The position numbers and the translations under genes were made by a program. The notes below the pieces were generated by a model that worked only from the letters and a program-made list of their open reading frames with translations, was not told the DNA's origin and did no database searches. DNA of 40,416 nucleotides from JBHIBC01 sp046758905 (GTDB lineage: Bacteria; Acidobacteriota; Polarisedimenticolia; Gp22-AA2): NCBI GenBank assembly GCA_046758905.1, contig JBHIBC010000022.1, forward strand, positions 1 to 40,416, in the 5' to 3' direction. Positions 15,417 to 23,106 of the stretch are shown here, in pieces. How positions within the stretch are numbered: position 1 is the stretch's first letter; every line of letters begins with the position of its first letter.

Positions 15417-17144
15417 CTAGCCCGCGCCCGGGTGCCCCGGTTGCATCGGCGGAAGCACGCCGCGCCGGAACTGCACGAAGCGGATCATCGCCTCCACGGC
15501 CAGCCAGACGGACAGCCCCATCAGCAGCACACCCGTCACCAGCAGGAGGAGGTTGCCGGCCTCACCGTCGGCGGCCCACGCGGAGCCGAAGTCGCGGATC
15601 TTCGCCGCCATGGCCGCGAGGGTCGTCACCATCATGAAGGCCATCGGCAGCAGCGTGTAGCGCGCCGGCCACCCCTTCTGCAGCAGGTACAGGCTGACGG
15701 CCAGAAGCGTCAGACCTCCCAGGATCTGGTTGGTGGTGCCGAACAGCTGCCAGAGGGCGAGCCCCGCCGGGCGACCGCCGATCCGAAAGAATGCGAAGAA
15801 GGCGATGGCGCTTACGGCCAGGGCCGACGCGAGATAGCGGTTCCCGAGCGCCCGCAGCTTCAGGGTGTCCCCGATCTCCGAGATGTTGTAGCGGAGGAGC
15901 CGCGCCGCGGTGTCGAGCGAGGTCAGGGCGAAGGAGATGGCGATCACCGTGACGAAGGAGCGCGCGATCTCCACAGGGACCCCCAGCCGCGACACGAACA
16001 GCCCCGCCCCGTCGATGAAGGCGCCGATGTTGGCGGACAGCCTCGAGGCGACTCCCCAGTTCTGGTAGTGCTCGCTCCACGCCTCCGACGTGCCGAAGCC
16101 GCAGGTGGTCGCCAGGACCGCCGCCAGCCCGAGGAGCGACTCGCCGATCATGCCCCCGTAGCCGATCAGGGTGGCGTCGGTCTCCCGATCGATCTGCTTG
16201 GCGGTCGTGCCGGACGACACCAGCCCGTGGAACCCGCTGATCGCGCCGCAGGCGATCGTGATGAAGACGAAGGGGAACAGGGAGGGCGCCCCTTCCGGCG
16301 AGGGCGCGAAAGCCGGCGCCTGGAAGCTGGGGCCGAGCACGAAGAAGCCGAGGAAGATCAGGCCCACGCCGAGGTAGAGGAGCATCGCGTTGATGAAGTC
16401 GCGCGGCTGCAGCAGGAGCCACACCGGCAGGACGGAGGCCAGGAACGCGTAGGCGAGCAGGATCCAGGACCAGGTCCCGACGCCGATGCCGCGCAGCGGC
16501 ATCTCCATCCCGAACCAGACCAGGATCAGCATGACGAGGACCGAGACCGCGGTCAGGGGCGCGATTCGGAACCCGCGCCTGTAGATGAGCCAGCCCATGA
16601 CGACGGCCAGCGCCATCAGCGAGAAGGTCGGGCCCACCGTCTCGGGATGGTAGGCGTCGGTGAAGAGGGTGGCGACGACGTAGACGAAGACCCCCATGGC
16701 CAGCGCGACCAGGAAGAAGATGATCAGGTGGAAGAGCGTCTTGGCGCGCCGCCCCATGATGTCCTCGGCGACCCGTCCGATCGACATCCCGCGGGCCCGC
16801 ATGGAGACCACCAGGGCGGAGAAATCGTGCACCGCGCCGATCAGGGCGGTGCCGAGGACCACCCACAACAGCGCCGGCACCCATCCCCAGATCACTGCGA
16901 TGGCCGGTCCGAGCATCGGCGACAGCCCGGCGATGCTGGCGTAGTGGTGGCCGAACAGCACGTACCGATTCGTCGGGACGTAGTCGATCCCGTCGCCCAG
17001 CGCGTGCGCCGGGGTCACCGCCGAGCCGTCCAGGTGGAAGACGCGGCGGGCGAGGAACCTCGCGTAGCCGAAGTAGGCGGCCAGGTACCCGAGAAAGCAT
17101 AGCAGCGTGACGATAGCGGGATTCACGGGGCGGGATTCTGCCAC
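15417..17144 (-). CDS. cstA: Carbon starvation protein CstA-type transporter
   Basis: A 575-residue inner-membrane protein with many helices. Family signatures are GHHYASIAGLSPMLGPAIAV, VHDFSALVVSMRARGMSIG, GFHGLVSSGTTAKQ and FGTTNQILGGLTLLA. CstA/BtsT-family proteins take up peptides or pyruvate at carbon starvation. It is shorter than the roughly 700-residue E. coli CstA, matching the compact form found in many bacteria. GTG 17144 starts 15 nt after the radical SAM stop; no good ribosome site is visible, and a second GTG six codons in is possible. The substrate (pyruvate or peptide) cannot be told from the sequence. Confidence 0.9.
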   Translation of the reverse strand: MAESRPVNPAIVTLLCFLGYLAAYFGYARFLARRVFHLDGSAVTPAHALGDGIDYVPTNRYVLFGHHYASIAGLSPMLGPAIAVIWGWVPALLWVVLGTALIGAVHDFSALVVSMRARGMSIGRVAEDIMGRRAKTLFHLIIFFLVALAMGVFVYVVATLFTDAYHPETVGPTFSLMALAVVMGWLIYRRGFRIAPLTAVSVLVMLILVWFGMEMPLRGIGVGTWSWILLAYAFLASVLPVWLLLQPRDFINAMLLYLGVGLIFLGFFVLGPSFQAPAFAPSPEGAPSLFPFVFITIACGAISGFHGLVSSGTTAKQIDRETDATLIGYGGMIGESLLGLAAVLATTCGFGTSEAWSEHYQNWGVASRLSANIGAFIDGAGLFVSRLGVPVEIARSFVTVIAISFALTSLDTAARLLRYNISEIGDTLKLRALGNRYLASALAVSAIAFFAFFRIGGRPAGLALWQLFGTTNQILGGLTLLAVSLYLLQKGWPARYTLLPMAFMMVTTLAAMAAKIRDFGSAWAADGEAGNLLLLVTGVLLMGLSVWLAVEAMIRFVQFRRGVLPPMQPGHPGAG

Positions 17145-17159
17145 TCGGGATGGCTTCGG

Positions 17160-18119
17160 TCAACGGGGCGCCGTAGGCGTCACCGGTGCGTCGCGGCCTC
17201 GACCGGCGGAGGCGATCCGCGCGGCGTAGAAGGTCTCCACGGGGACAGGGACCCGTCGTCGGATGTCGTCGGCGATGGCGTCGACCTCTCCATCGTCCAG
17301 CGCGGTGACGCGCGGGTCGGCGGGCGGCCTCGCGATCGTGTAGACCTGGATCAGCTTGACCCTCCCCCCGCCTTCCAGGATGCCCGCCACCCGGTCGCAG
17401 TACGATTCGATCTCCCCGGCCGACGGCCCGCGGCCGCCCACCTTCATGAACAGGCTCTGCAGGACCACCGGCCTCGCCCGCGCCGCGTCGAGGATGTTGC
17501 CGAGCACCCTCGCGTACGGGAGGGTCGTCCGATCGATCAGACGGTAGTACCGCTCGGTGCCGGCATCCAGTTTCAGCCAGAACTCGCCGTGATCGGCGTC
17601 CATCAGCTCCAGCGCTCGCCTGACCCTCGGCCGATGGAGAAGGGTGGCGTTCGTGAGCAGCACGACCTTGAGGTCGGTGTAGCCGACCTCTCTCTTGATG
17701 CGCAGCGTGTCCCGCACCACGCCGAGGAAATTGCGATACGAGGGGGGCTCCCCGTCCCCGGCGAAGGTGATGTCCTGGACCGCCCGCAGCTCCGGCGGCA
17801 GATGGCGGAACTCGGGCCTATCGAACAGTTCACCGCTGCGGCCGTCCCGAAGGATCGATCGCAGCTCCCGGCGCAGCATCGCCTCGTCGACCTCGCGGAT
17901 CTCGGCAGGCGTGGTCCGGTCGACCTGGCAGTAGATACAGTCCCAGTTGCAGACCTTGTCGGGATTGAGGTTGATGCCGATCGAGATCCCCCGGGCGCGG
18001 CGCGACAGGACCGGGTAGACGTAGCGCCCCTGCCGGTAGGTCCGCGGGTGATGGTCGACCGACAGCGCCCGGCCCCCGTCCGCGGCGGGCGATCGGCCGC
18101 GCTCCTTCTCCTGGGGCAT
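17160..18119 (-). CDS. Radical SAM protein (COG0731-like)
   Basis: A 319-residue enzyme. The [4Fe-4S] cluster motif CxxxCxxC is at Cys57, Cys61 and Cys64 (CNWDCIYCQVDRTT), with the S-adenosylmethionine-binding GDGEPPS segment downstream. The layout (GISIGINLNPDKVCNWDCIYC) resembles the COG0731 group related to wyosine-synthesis-type radical SAM proteins, whose bacterial members are mostly uncharacterised. There is no clear extra cluster near the C-terminus. ATG 18119 lacks a Shine-Dalgarno and lies at the predicted transcription start of a promoter shared with mutY. It leads an operon with cstA and a hydrolase, which could suggest coupling to carbon starvation. Confidence 0.8.
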   Translation of the reverse strand: MPQEKERGRSPAADGGRALSVDHHPRTYRQGRYVYPVLSRRARGISIGINLNPDKVCNWDCIYCQVDRTTPAEIREVDEAMLRRELRSILRDGRSGELFDRPEFRHLPPELRAVQDITFAGDGEPPSYRNFLGVVRDTLRIKREVGYTDLKVVLLTNATLLHRPRVRRALELMDADHGEFWLKLDAGTERYYRLIDRTTLPYARVLGNILDAARARPVVLQSLFMKVGGRGPSAGEIESYCDRVAGILEGGGRVKLIQVYTIARPPADPRVTALDDGEVDAIADDIRRRVPVPVETFYAARIASAGRGRDAPVTPTAPR

Positions 18120-18125
18120 GCCGCC

Positions 18126-18133
18126 ATTATAAT
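18126..18133. promoter_or_regulatory. Symmetric bidirectional -10 shared by mutY and the radical SAM gene
   Basis: The octamer ATTATAAT (18126-18133) contains TATAAT on the plus strand (18128-18133) and TATAAT on the minus strand (18131-18126). Predicted starts are 18140 (plus; mutY ATG is 18141) and 18119 (minus; the A of the radical SAM ATG). The whole intergenic space is only 21 bp, and neither gene has a Shine-Dalgarno. -35 elements would lie inside the opposite coding regions and are weak. Confidence 0.5.
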
Positions 18134-18140
18134 CGCGGGC

Positions 18141-19169
18141 ATGCGCCGTGAGGACGCCGAGGAGATCGGTAGGGCCCTGCTGAGGTGGTACCGCCGCAAC
18201 AGGCGCGATCTCCCCTGGCGCGGAAGAAGGGATCCTTACCGCGTCTGGGTCTCGGAGGTAATGCTCCAGCAGACCACGGTGCGCGCGGTCATCCCCTATT
18301 ACAGGCGGTTCCTCCGTCGCTTCCCCAGCCTGCGCTCGCTCGCATGCGCCTCCGACCGGTCGGTGCTCGCCTCATGGTCCGGACTGGGCTACTACCGGCG
18401 GGCCCTCAACCTGCGCGCGGCCGCGGCGATGATCATCCGCCGCCACGGGGGGCGCTTCCCCCGGGAGCTTCGAGAGGCCCTCGCCCTGCCCGGGGTCGGT
18501 AGGTCAACGGCGGGGGCGGTCCTGAGCATCGCGTTCGGGCGGCGTCTCCCGGTGCTGGACGGCAACATCGTCCGGGTCCTGTCCCGCCTCGCCCTGCTGC
18601 GCGGCGCGACCCGCGGCGGGCGCGGGGAGAAACGGCTCTGGGGACTGGCCGGGCTGCTGGTCGAGCGGACGTCCTCGCCGGGCGAGTTGAACCAGGCGCT
18701 CATGGAGCTCGGAGCGACGCTCTGCACCCCGGTCGGACCGGCCTGCCGCGCATGCCCGCTGGCCCGCCGGTGCGCCGCCCGGGCCGCGGGGCTGCAGGAC
18801 GCGATCCCGACGCCGCGCCGCCGCCGGGCCGCCGTGGTGGTGCGCTCCCGCCTCGCCCTCGTCACGCGCGCTGGTCGTCACCTGATGCGACGCCGCCGTG
18901 GCACCGGCCTCCTGGACGGCACCTGGGAGTTCCCGACGATGGCGTCGCGGCCGAGACGCGACGGCCTGCGCCTGCGGTCCCAGGGGCGGATCGCCACCAT
19001 CCGGCACACGATCACCTACCGCCGGATGCTGGTCGATGTCCACCGGGCCCGACTGCTCGCGGAGCCCCGGGGCGGAGCCTACCGGTGGCTCGAGCCTGAG
19101 CGGATCCGGCGTCTCCCCGTTTCCTCGCTGGTGCTGAAGGTCCTCGGGAGCGTCAGCGGGGAGGTTTGA
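18141..19169 (+). CDS. mutY: A/G-specific adenine DNA glycosylase MutY
   Basis: A 342-residue base-excision repair enzyme that removes adenine mispaired with 8-oxoguanine. Catalytic residues are Glu39 (SEVMLQQT) and Asp140 (PVLDGNIVRVL); the helix-hairpin-helix is LPGVGRSTAGAVLSIAFG (116-133). The [4Fe-4S] cluster cysteines are Cys195, 202, 205 and 211 with C-x6-C-x2-C-x5-C spacing. The C-terminal 120 residues form the NUDIX-like 8-oxoG recognition domain (GTGLLDGTWEFPT, IRHTITYRRM). The length is normal. No Shine-Dalgarno; the ATG follows TATAAT by 7 nt, so the mRNA is probably leaderless. Confidence 0.92.
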   Translation: MRREDAEEIGRALLRWYRRNRRDLPWRGRRDPYRVWVSEVMLQQTTVRAVIPYYRRFLRRFPSLRSLACASDRSVLASWSGLGYYRRALNLRAAAAMIIRRHGGRFPRELREALALPGVGRSTAGAVLSIAFGRRLPVLDGNIVRVLSRLALLRGATRGGRGEKRLWGLAGLLVERTSSPGELNQALMELGATLCTPVGPACRACPLARRCAARAAGLQDAIPTPRRRRAAVVVRSRLALVTRAGRHLMRRRRGTGLLDGTWEFPTMASRPRRDGLRLRSQGRIATIRHTITYRRMLVDVHRARLLAEPRGGAYRWLEPERIRRLPVSSLVLKVLGSVSGEV

Positions 19170-19195
19170 CCGCGCCGCGCCCTCTGTGCTAGCGT
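19166..19195 (+). promoter_or_regulatory. Promoter of queD
   Basis: TTGACC (19166-19171), 18-nt spacer, extended -10 TGcTAGCGT (19187-19195). The -35 overlaps the mutY stop codon. Predicted start near 19202, 5 nt before ATG 19207, with no Shine-Dalgarno. Confidence 0.5.
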
Positions 19196-19206
19196 GGCAT
19201 CTCTCC

Positions 19207-19617
19207 ATGTACCGCGTCACCGAGATCGTCGAGTTCTGTTACGGACACCGGCTCCTCCGCTACCAGGGGAAATGCTCGCGGCTGCATGGCCACAACGGAC
19301 GGGCGGAGATCACGGTGGCCGCGTCCGCCCTCGACGGGCAGTCGATGGTGGCCGACTTCTCCCACATCGGACGCGTCATCAGGGAGTGGCTCGATCAGAA
19401 CCTCGACCACCGCATGTTGCTGCACCGGGACGATCCCCTCGTCGAGGTGCTCCGACAGCACGATGAGCCGGTCTTCCTGATGGACCGCGACCCCACGGCG
19501 GAGGCGATCGCCAGGCTCATATACGAGCAGGCGACCGCCCGCGGACTCCAGGTGTACGAGGTCCGCCTCTGGGAGACCGGGACGTCCTTCGCCACCTATG
19601 CGCCCGCTAGGTGCTGA
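19207..19617 (+). CDS. queD: 6-carboxy-5,6,7,8-tetrahydropterin synthase family protein (QueD)
   Basis: A 136-residue enzyme of the 6-pyruvoyl-tetrahydropterin synthase fold. Zinc ligands are His14 (CYGHRL), His27 and His29 (LHGHNG); the catalytic Cys23 lies in GKCSRLHGH. The Glu near the C-terminus (VRLWETGTSFA) fits pterin binding. It makes carboxytetrahydropterin, the second step of 7-deazaguanine / queuosine synthesis. A queC-like gene lies about 700 bp away on the other strand, which supports the pathway assignment; queE and queF are not in the window. An earlier in-frame ATG at 19186 would start upstream of the predicted transcription start, so I prefer 19207. Confidence 0.87.
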   Translation: MYRVTEIVEFCYGHRLLRYQGKCSRLHGHNGRAEITVAASALDGQSMVADFSHIGRVIREWLDQNLDHRMLLHRDDPLVEVLRQHDEPVFLMDRDPTAEAIARLIYEQATARGLQVYEVRLWETGTSFATYAPARC

Positions 19618-19665
19618 GGAAGCCGCGCCGCCGCCGCGACGCTCGGTCCTCTCGAGCCTCCCGTC

Positions 19666-20409
19666 TTGAGGGTTCTGCAGCCCAGCTTCGCCGGGATCAA
19701 CTCCCGATTCCACCTGGTGGGGATCTACGCGCTGGCGTCGCTGCTGATGGGGATCGCCGGAGCGCTCGCCGACGGGAGTGCCGACTGGTTCGGCGCCCTG
19801 CTCCCCTTCCTCCTGGTGATCTACGCCGGTGTGACGTTCGGCATTCTCGGGACCGTCTGTCACGCCGCATCGGGCCGGAAGGATCGGCCGCCCTTTCTGC
19901 GCTATGCCACCTCGCTCTTTCTGCCCCTCCTCTGGCTGCAGATCAAGATCGGGCTCCTGCTCGGCGCCCCCACCATGGCGATCGCCTGGTTCTACTGGTC
20001 GGCACCAGGGTCCGGGCTGAGCTACCCCCAGGCGCTGGAGCGCACCGGCTTTCACCTCCAGCCGGCCCTCCTGCTCGCGGCCCAGGTCCTCGCCCTATAC
20101 GCCATCCCCTGGTGTATCCTGGGCAGAGAACGTGGCGAGTGGCGACCTCACATTCGCGCCGGCCTCGCCTTCTTCAGGTCTCGTCCCGCCGAGTCCGCCC
20201 GCCTCGTCCTCCTGCTGCTCGGCATGGCGGTGCTCGAGGGCGCCTTCGCCTACGCGCGCGGGTTCGAGAGCCGGTCGGCCGGACCGACCTTCGCGGACGG
20301 CCTCCTCCTGCTGGCGCAGTCCTATCTGGACCTAGTGGCCATTTTCGGCGCCTGCCTGGTGATCCTCACGGGGGCCCGCGAGGGCCAGACACCGGACCTG
20401 CGGGCGTAG
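19666..20409 (+). CDS. Polytopic membrane protein of unknown function
   Basis: About 247 residues with five or six hydrophobic helices (HLVGIYALASLLMGIAGALA, FGALLPFLLVIYAGVTFGIL, YATSLFLPLLWLQIKIGLLL, LLLAAQVLALYAIPWCILG, LVLLLLGMAVLEGAFAY, LDLVAIFGACLVILTG). The layout loosely resembles Yip1-type membrane proteins, but I do not assign a family. The start is taken as TTG 19666; no ribosome site is visible, so the N-terminus is uncertain. The last 88 bp overlap the end of the converging queC-like gene. The spacing to queD (48 nt) allows co-transcription. Confidence 0.65.
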   Translation: MRVLQPSFAGINSRFHLVGIYALASLLMGIAGALADGSADWFGALLPFLLVIYAGVTFGILGTVCHAASGRKDRPPFLRYATSLFLPLLWLQIKIGLLLGAPTMAIAWFYWSAPGSGLSYPQALERTGFHLQPALLLAAQVLALYAIPWCILGRERGEWRPHIRAGLAFFRSRPAESARLVLLLLGMAVLEGAFAYARGFESRSAGPTFADGLLLLAQSYLDLVAIFGACLVILTGAREGQTPDLRA

Positions 20410-21080
20410 CGAGTCGGGTCCGGCACCGCCGCGCGCCGGAAGGCGAGCATCCGTTCGGCGCACTTGCAGCACCGGCCGCAGTGCCGTCCCCGACAGGGGC
20501 GGATACAGGAGAAGGTGAGCTGGAGAGGGAGGCCCCGCCCGCGCCGGACGACCGCGTCCTTGGCGAGGCGGCGGAAGGGGGTCCGGATCCGCATCGGCCG
20601 CCCCAGCCCGGCGCTGAGTGCCCTCTCCATCGAGCGGAGGAACGCGACCCGGCCGTCCGGAAAAGGGTTGGCGCTCAGGATCCCCGAGACCAGGACCTCG
20701 ATCCCCCTGAGGGCGCAGAATGTCGCCGCTTTGGAGAAGAGCGCGAGGTTGCGCCCGGGCAGGTAGACGGACGCGTCGCCGGCGTCGAATCCGGGAGCAC
20801 CGCTCCCCGTGACACTCCAGTGAGCGCCGTACAGATCGGCCATCGGCTGATCGATGAGCGCCAGTGGCCGCAGGCGCGGGCAGCGGACGGAGCTCAGGAA
20901 CCTCCTCAGGGTTCTGATCTCGGCCGCCTCCCAGACCAACCCTGACCGGATGTATAGGGGCTGCACCGAGCGGTAGCGGCCCAGCGCGTCCCGGAGCAGA
21001 ACGGCCGAGTCCAGACCCCCGCTGACCAGGACGCAGGCCGCCGCGGGCCGATCCTTGCCCCGGCCGGTGTCGCGGCTCAA
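20322..21080 (-). CDS. queC: QueC-like 7-cyano-7-deazaguanine synthase
   Basis: A 252-residue N-type ATP-pyrophosphatase. The PP-loop is SGGLDS (20-25). The nucleotide/substrate region includes YLPGRNLALFSKAATF, and the C-terminal zinc site is four Cys in CIRPCRGRHCGRCCKC (about 193-211), followed by the family end ERMLAFRRAAVPDPT. QueC converts 7-carboxy-7-deazaguanine to preQ0 using ATP and ammonia. TTG 21080 overlaps the ferredoxin stop (TTGA), implying coupling. The sequence is more diverged than textbook QueC, so a related 7-deazapurine role is possible. An extra tail of about 26 residues is encoded opposite the converging membrane-protein gene. Confidence 0.78.
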   Translation of the reverse strand: MSRDTGRGKDRPAAACVLVSGGLDSAVLLRDALGRYRSVQPLYIRSGLVWEAAEIRTLRRFLSSVRCPRLRPLALIDQPMADLYGAHWSVTGSGAPGFDAGDASVYLPGRNLALFSKAATFCALRGIEVLVSGILSANPFPDGRVAFLRSMERALSAGLGRPMRIRTPFRRLAKDAVVRRGRGLPLQLTFSCIRPCRGRHCGRCCKCAERMLAFRRAAVPDPTRYARRSGVWPSRAPVRITRQAPKMATRSR

Positions 21081-21394
21081 GAAGAGCGAAGCTTGTTCCC
21101 CGGCTTTCTCGGCGGGTCGCTGGCCGGGCGGGGCGTCACCGGAGGGTTGCCCTTGAACTGAGGGGTCAGCTCCCTGTTGATCGCCGCCCACTCCGGGGAT
21201 TCCTCCTCGGTCTCGACGATCGCCTCGATCGGGCACTCGGGCAGACAGGCCCCGCAGTCAATGCACTCCTCCGGGTCGATGATCATGAATTCCTCGCCCT
21301 TGTACTCCCCGGGGTGTATGCAGTCAACCGGGCACACCGCGACGCACGTCGCGTAGCGCTCGCCCAGACACTTTTCCGTGATCACGTACGACAC
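21077..21394 (-). CDS. 7Fe/8Fe-type ferredoxin
   Basis: A 105-residue electron carrier. The first cysteine group is C9-x7-C17-x3-C21-x3-C25, as in Azotobacter-type 7Fe ferredoxins; the second is C44-x2-C47-x2-C50-x3-C54-P. This suggests one [3Fe-4S] and one [4Fe-4S] cluster. After residue 60 there is a charged, Pro-rich tail of about 40 residues. GTG 21394 has an excellent AAGGAGGT 8 nt upstream. The stop overlaps the queC-like start, so it may supply electrons to or simply be co-expressed with 7-deazaguanine enzymes; QueE-type radical SAM enzymes need a reductant, but that link is inference. Confidence 0.88.
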   Translation of the reverse strand: MSYVITEKCLGERYATCVAVCPVDCIHPGEYKGEEFMIIDPEECIDCGACLPECPIEAIVETEEESPEWAAINRELTPQFKGNPPVTPRPASDPPRKPGNKLRSS

Positions 21395-21425
21395 GTTGAG
21401 GACCTCCTTCTCGATGCCTTAGCCT

Positions 21426-21472
21426 AGCCGCTGGAGCGGCTGAATGGTAGCACAATAGTCGCTCGCGTGTAA
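21426..21472 (-). promoter_or_regulatory. Promoter and leader hairpin of the ferredoxin gene
   Basis: On the minus strand TTACAC (21472-21467), 17-nt spacer, TACCAT (21449-21444). Predicted start near 21437. A perfect hairpin AGCCGC-TCCA-GCGGCT (21441-21426) overlaps the predicted start and precedes the strong ribosome site, so it could affect mRNA stability or initiation. Confidence 0.4.
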
Positions 21473-21481
21473 GGGTGGAGC

Positions 21482-21529
21482 GCGGCCCCCCGGGGCCGCC
21501 CGCTCCCCCTAGCCTATAGGTGGGGGAGC
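21482..21529. repeat. Two adjacent inverted repeats between divergent genes
   Basis: First palindrome: GCGGCCCC (21482-21489) and GGGGCCGC (21492-21499). Second: GCTCCCCC (21502-21509) and GGGGGAGC (21522-21529), enclosing the small palindrome CCTATAGG. Neither is followed by a T tract. They lie between the ferredoxin promoter and the plus-strand gene at 21609, where an operator would be expected. TATATT at 21549-21554 is a possible -10 for the plus-strand gene. Function unknown. Confidence 0.4.
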
Positions 21530-21608
21530 TATTAACGCGTTCCGAACCTATATTCGGCACGGCGCCGCGGAGGGCGCCGATCTCGGCAGCGTAACCGGGG
21601 GGCCGGAC

Positions 21609-22958
21609 GTGAACGACCAGGCCGCGCGCCGCCTCGCGATTCTCATCCTGGCGATCCTGAGCATCGTCGTGTTCGCACGGGCCGTCTCTCCCGCGCGGGG
21701 TGCGACCGTGGCCGCCGCGCCCCGGGGCGCCCGGGTCGCCCTCTACGACCCCGGGGACCATGCCGGGAGCGCCCTGCGCGCGCTCGGCCTGAGCCCCGAG
21801 GGGCTGGCCTCGCCCGAGGATCTGGCCCTCTACCGGGGAGACCTGATCGTGATCGGTCCCGGAGGGTTCGCGCGCGGGCGCGAGGCCCTCGGGCCGGTGC
21901 TCGCCGCGCGGGCGCGCGCCGGCATGCGGGTTCTGATACTCGAGCAGCCCACGCTGCCGGGCACCCTTACAGAGGACCTGCGTCTATGGCCCGCTTTCAG
22001 CCGGCGCCGGGGGAGCCGGGTCATGGTCGCCGAGGGTCATCCCGTCCTTGACGGACTGATCCGGCGCGAGGCGGCGGCCTACCTGGCCGGCGCCCCGGCC
22101 CGGTACCGCCCGCTCCTGCCGCCGACGCGCGGCAACTTCCGGGTGCTCGCCGAGGTGAGGGTCCGCGGGGGTCGCGTCTGGCAGCAGGGCGTCCTGATCC
22201 TGGAGTCGACCCTCGGCCTCGGTACCGTGATCGCGTCGCAGGCACCGTTGTGTGCCGACTCCGCCGAGGACCCAAGGGCCCGCGCCCTGCTCGCCAACCT
22301 TATCGCATATCTTCTCGACCGGCGCGCGAGCATGCCCCGGGCGTATCTGTACGCGGACTCCGCCGATGATCTGCCGCACTGTCTGGCCCACTTCGCCCCA
22401 CGCGCGCCCAGGGCGCCGGTCGATCTCGACGGCGTCGACGTCCTGTTGGTGCCGGGCGACTGGCGGGCACCCCGGCGGAGATCCTCGGCACCGCTGCCCG
22501 CACCGTCGGACGTCGCCCGCTTCCTCGAGCGCGGCGGGACGATCGTCCTGCTCAACCCGCAGTCTTTGGTCCTCGAGTACCTCAGGGGGCTGATCGGAGC
22601 CGCGGTCTCGTTCGGCGCGCCGGAAGTCGATCGCGGCCGGCGGGAGCCGACGCTCGAGGCGATGCTGCAGGGGATCGACGCGGAGGACCTCCGCCTGCTC
22701 GCCCAGCCCGGACGGGCGGTGCTCCGGCTCCGCAGACGCGCCGGGCCGTCACCCGTGGAGCCGCTCCTGATCGCCCCCCCCTTCGCGGCCTATCGCGTCG
22801 GCCGGGGCACCCTGGTCGCACTGACCCTCCCCGACACCGACCGCTGCCTTCCACCCCGGCCCTCCGGCCTGCTCGCCCGCCTGTTGACGAACCTCGGGGT
22901 CCCGCTCGACCACCGCCCGGGTGTCGATCCGGAGGCCGTGTCGCTGCTGAACCGATAG
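21609..22958 (+). CDS. Secreted protein with glutamine-amidotransferase-like domains
   Basis: A 449-residue protein starting at GTG 21609 after a G-rich stretch. Residues 1-32 are a signal peptide or anchor (RRLAILILAILSIVVFARAV). Residues about 40-240 have a flavodoxin/GATase-like alternation (VALYDPGDHAG, DLIVIGPGGFARGR, GMRVLILEQP, GTVIASQAPL), and a second similar unit spans about 245-440 (VDVLLVPGDW, RGGTIVLLNPQ, RGTLVALTLPD). The order resembles GATase-like regions attached to some secreted glycoside hydrolases, but no catalytic Cys-His-Glu is evident, so it may be a carbohydrate-binding or structural relative. It is upstream of a cobalamin-type radical SAM gene, without clear functional connection. 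Confidence 0.65.
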   Translation: MNDQAARRLAILILAILSIVVFARAVSPARGATVAAAPRGARVALYDPGDHAGSALRALGLSPEGLASPEDLALYRGDLIVIGPGGFARGREALGPVLAARARAGMRVLILEQPTLPGTLTEDLRLWPAFSRRRGSRVMVAEGHPVLDGLIRREAAAYLAGAPARYRPLLPPTRGNFRVLAEVRVRGGRVWQQGVLILESTLGLGTVIASQAPLCADSAEDPRARALLANLIAYLLDRRASMPRAYLYADSADDLPHCLAHFAPRAPRAPVDLDGVDVLLVPGDWRAPRRRSSAPLPAPSDVARFLERGGTIVLLNPQSLVLEYLRGLIGAAVSFGAPEVDRGRREPTLEAMLQGIDAEDLRLLAQPGRAVLRLRRRAGPSPVEPLLIAPPFAAYRVGRGTLVALTLPDTDRCLPPRPSGLLARLLTNLGVPLDHRPGVDPEAVSLLNR

Positions 22959-22980
22959 ACGCATCCGGGCCCGGGGTCGC

Positions 22981-22986
22981 TATAAT
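22981..22986 (+). promoter_or_regulatory. -10 element of the cobalamin-type radical SAM gene
   Basis: A perfect TATAAT at 22981-22986. The best -35 (TAGACG, 22956-22961) is weak and 19 nt away. Predicted start near 22993, giving a leader of 114 nt to TTG 23107 or 24 nt to an upstream in-frame GTG at 23017. Confidence 0.4.
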
Positions 22987-23106
22987 GGCGCCCGTATCGG
23001 CAGTACGGCCCCCCGCGTGCGTGACGAGCCGGGTGGAGGATCCCGAGGGGCTCCCCCTGGTGGATCTCGAGGTGCCCTCCCCGAGCAGCCCGAGGAGGAG
23101 GAGGCG

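Noticed and set aside
14439..17102. A long open frame (over 880 codons) on the plus strand
   Set aside because: It lies opposite cstA and the hydrolase, both of which have clear family motifs. Its composition (Arg/Gly/Asp/His-rich with no domains) is typical of antisense frames in GC-rich DNA.
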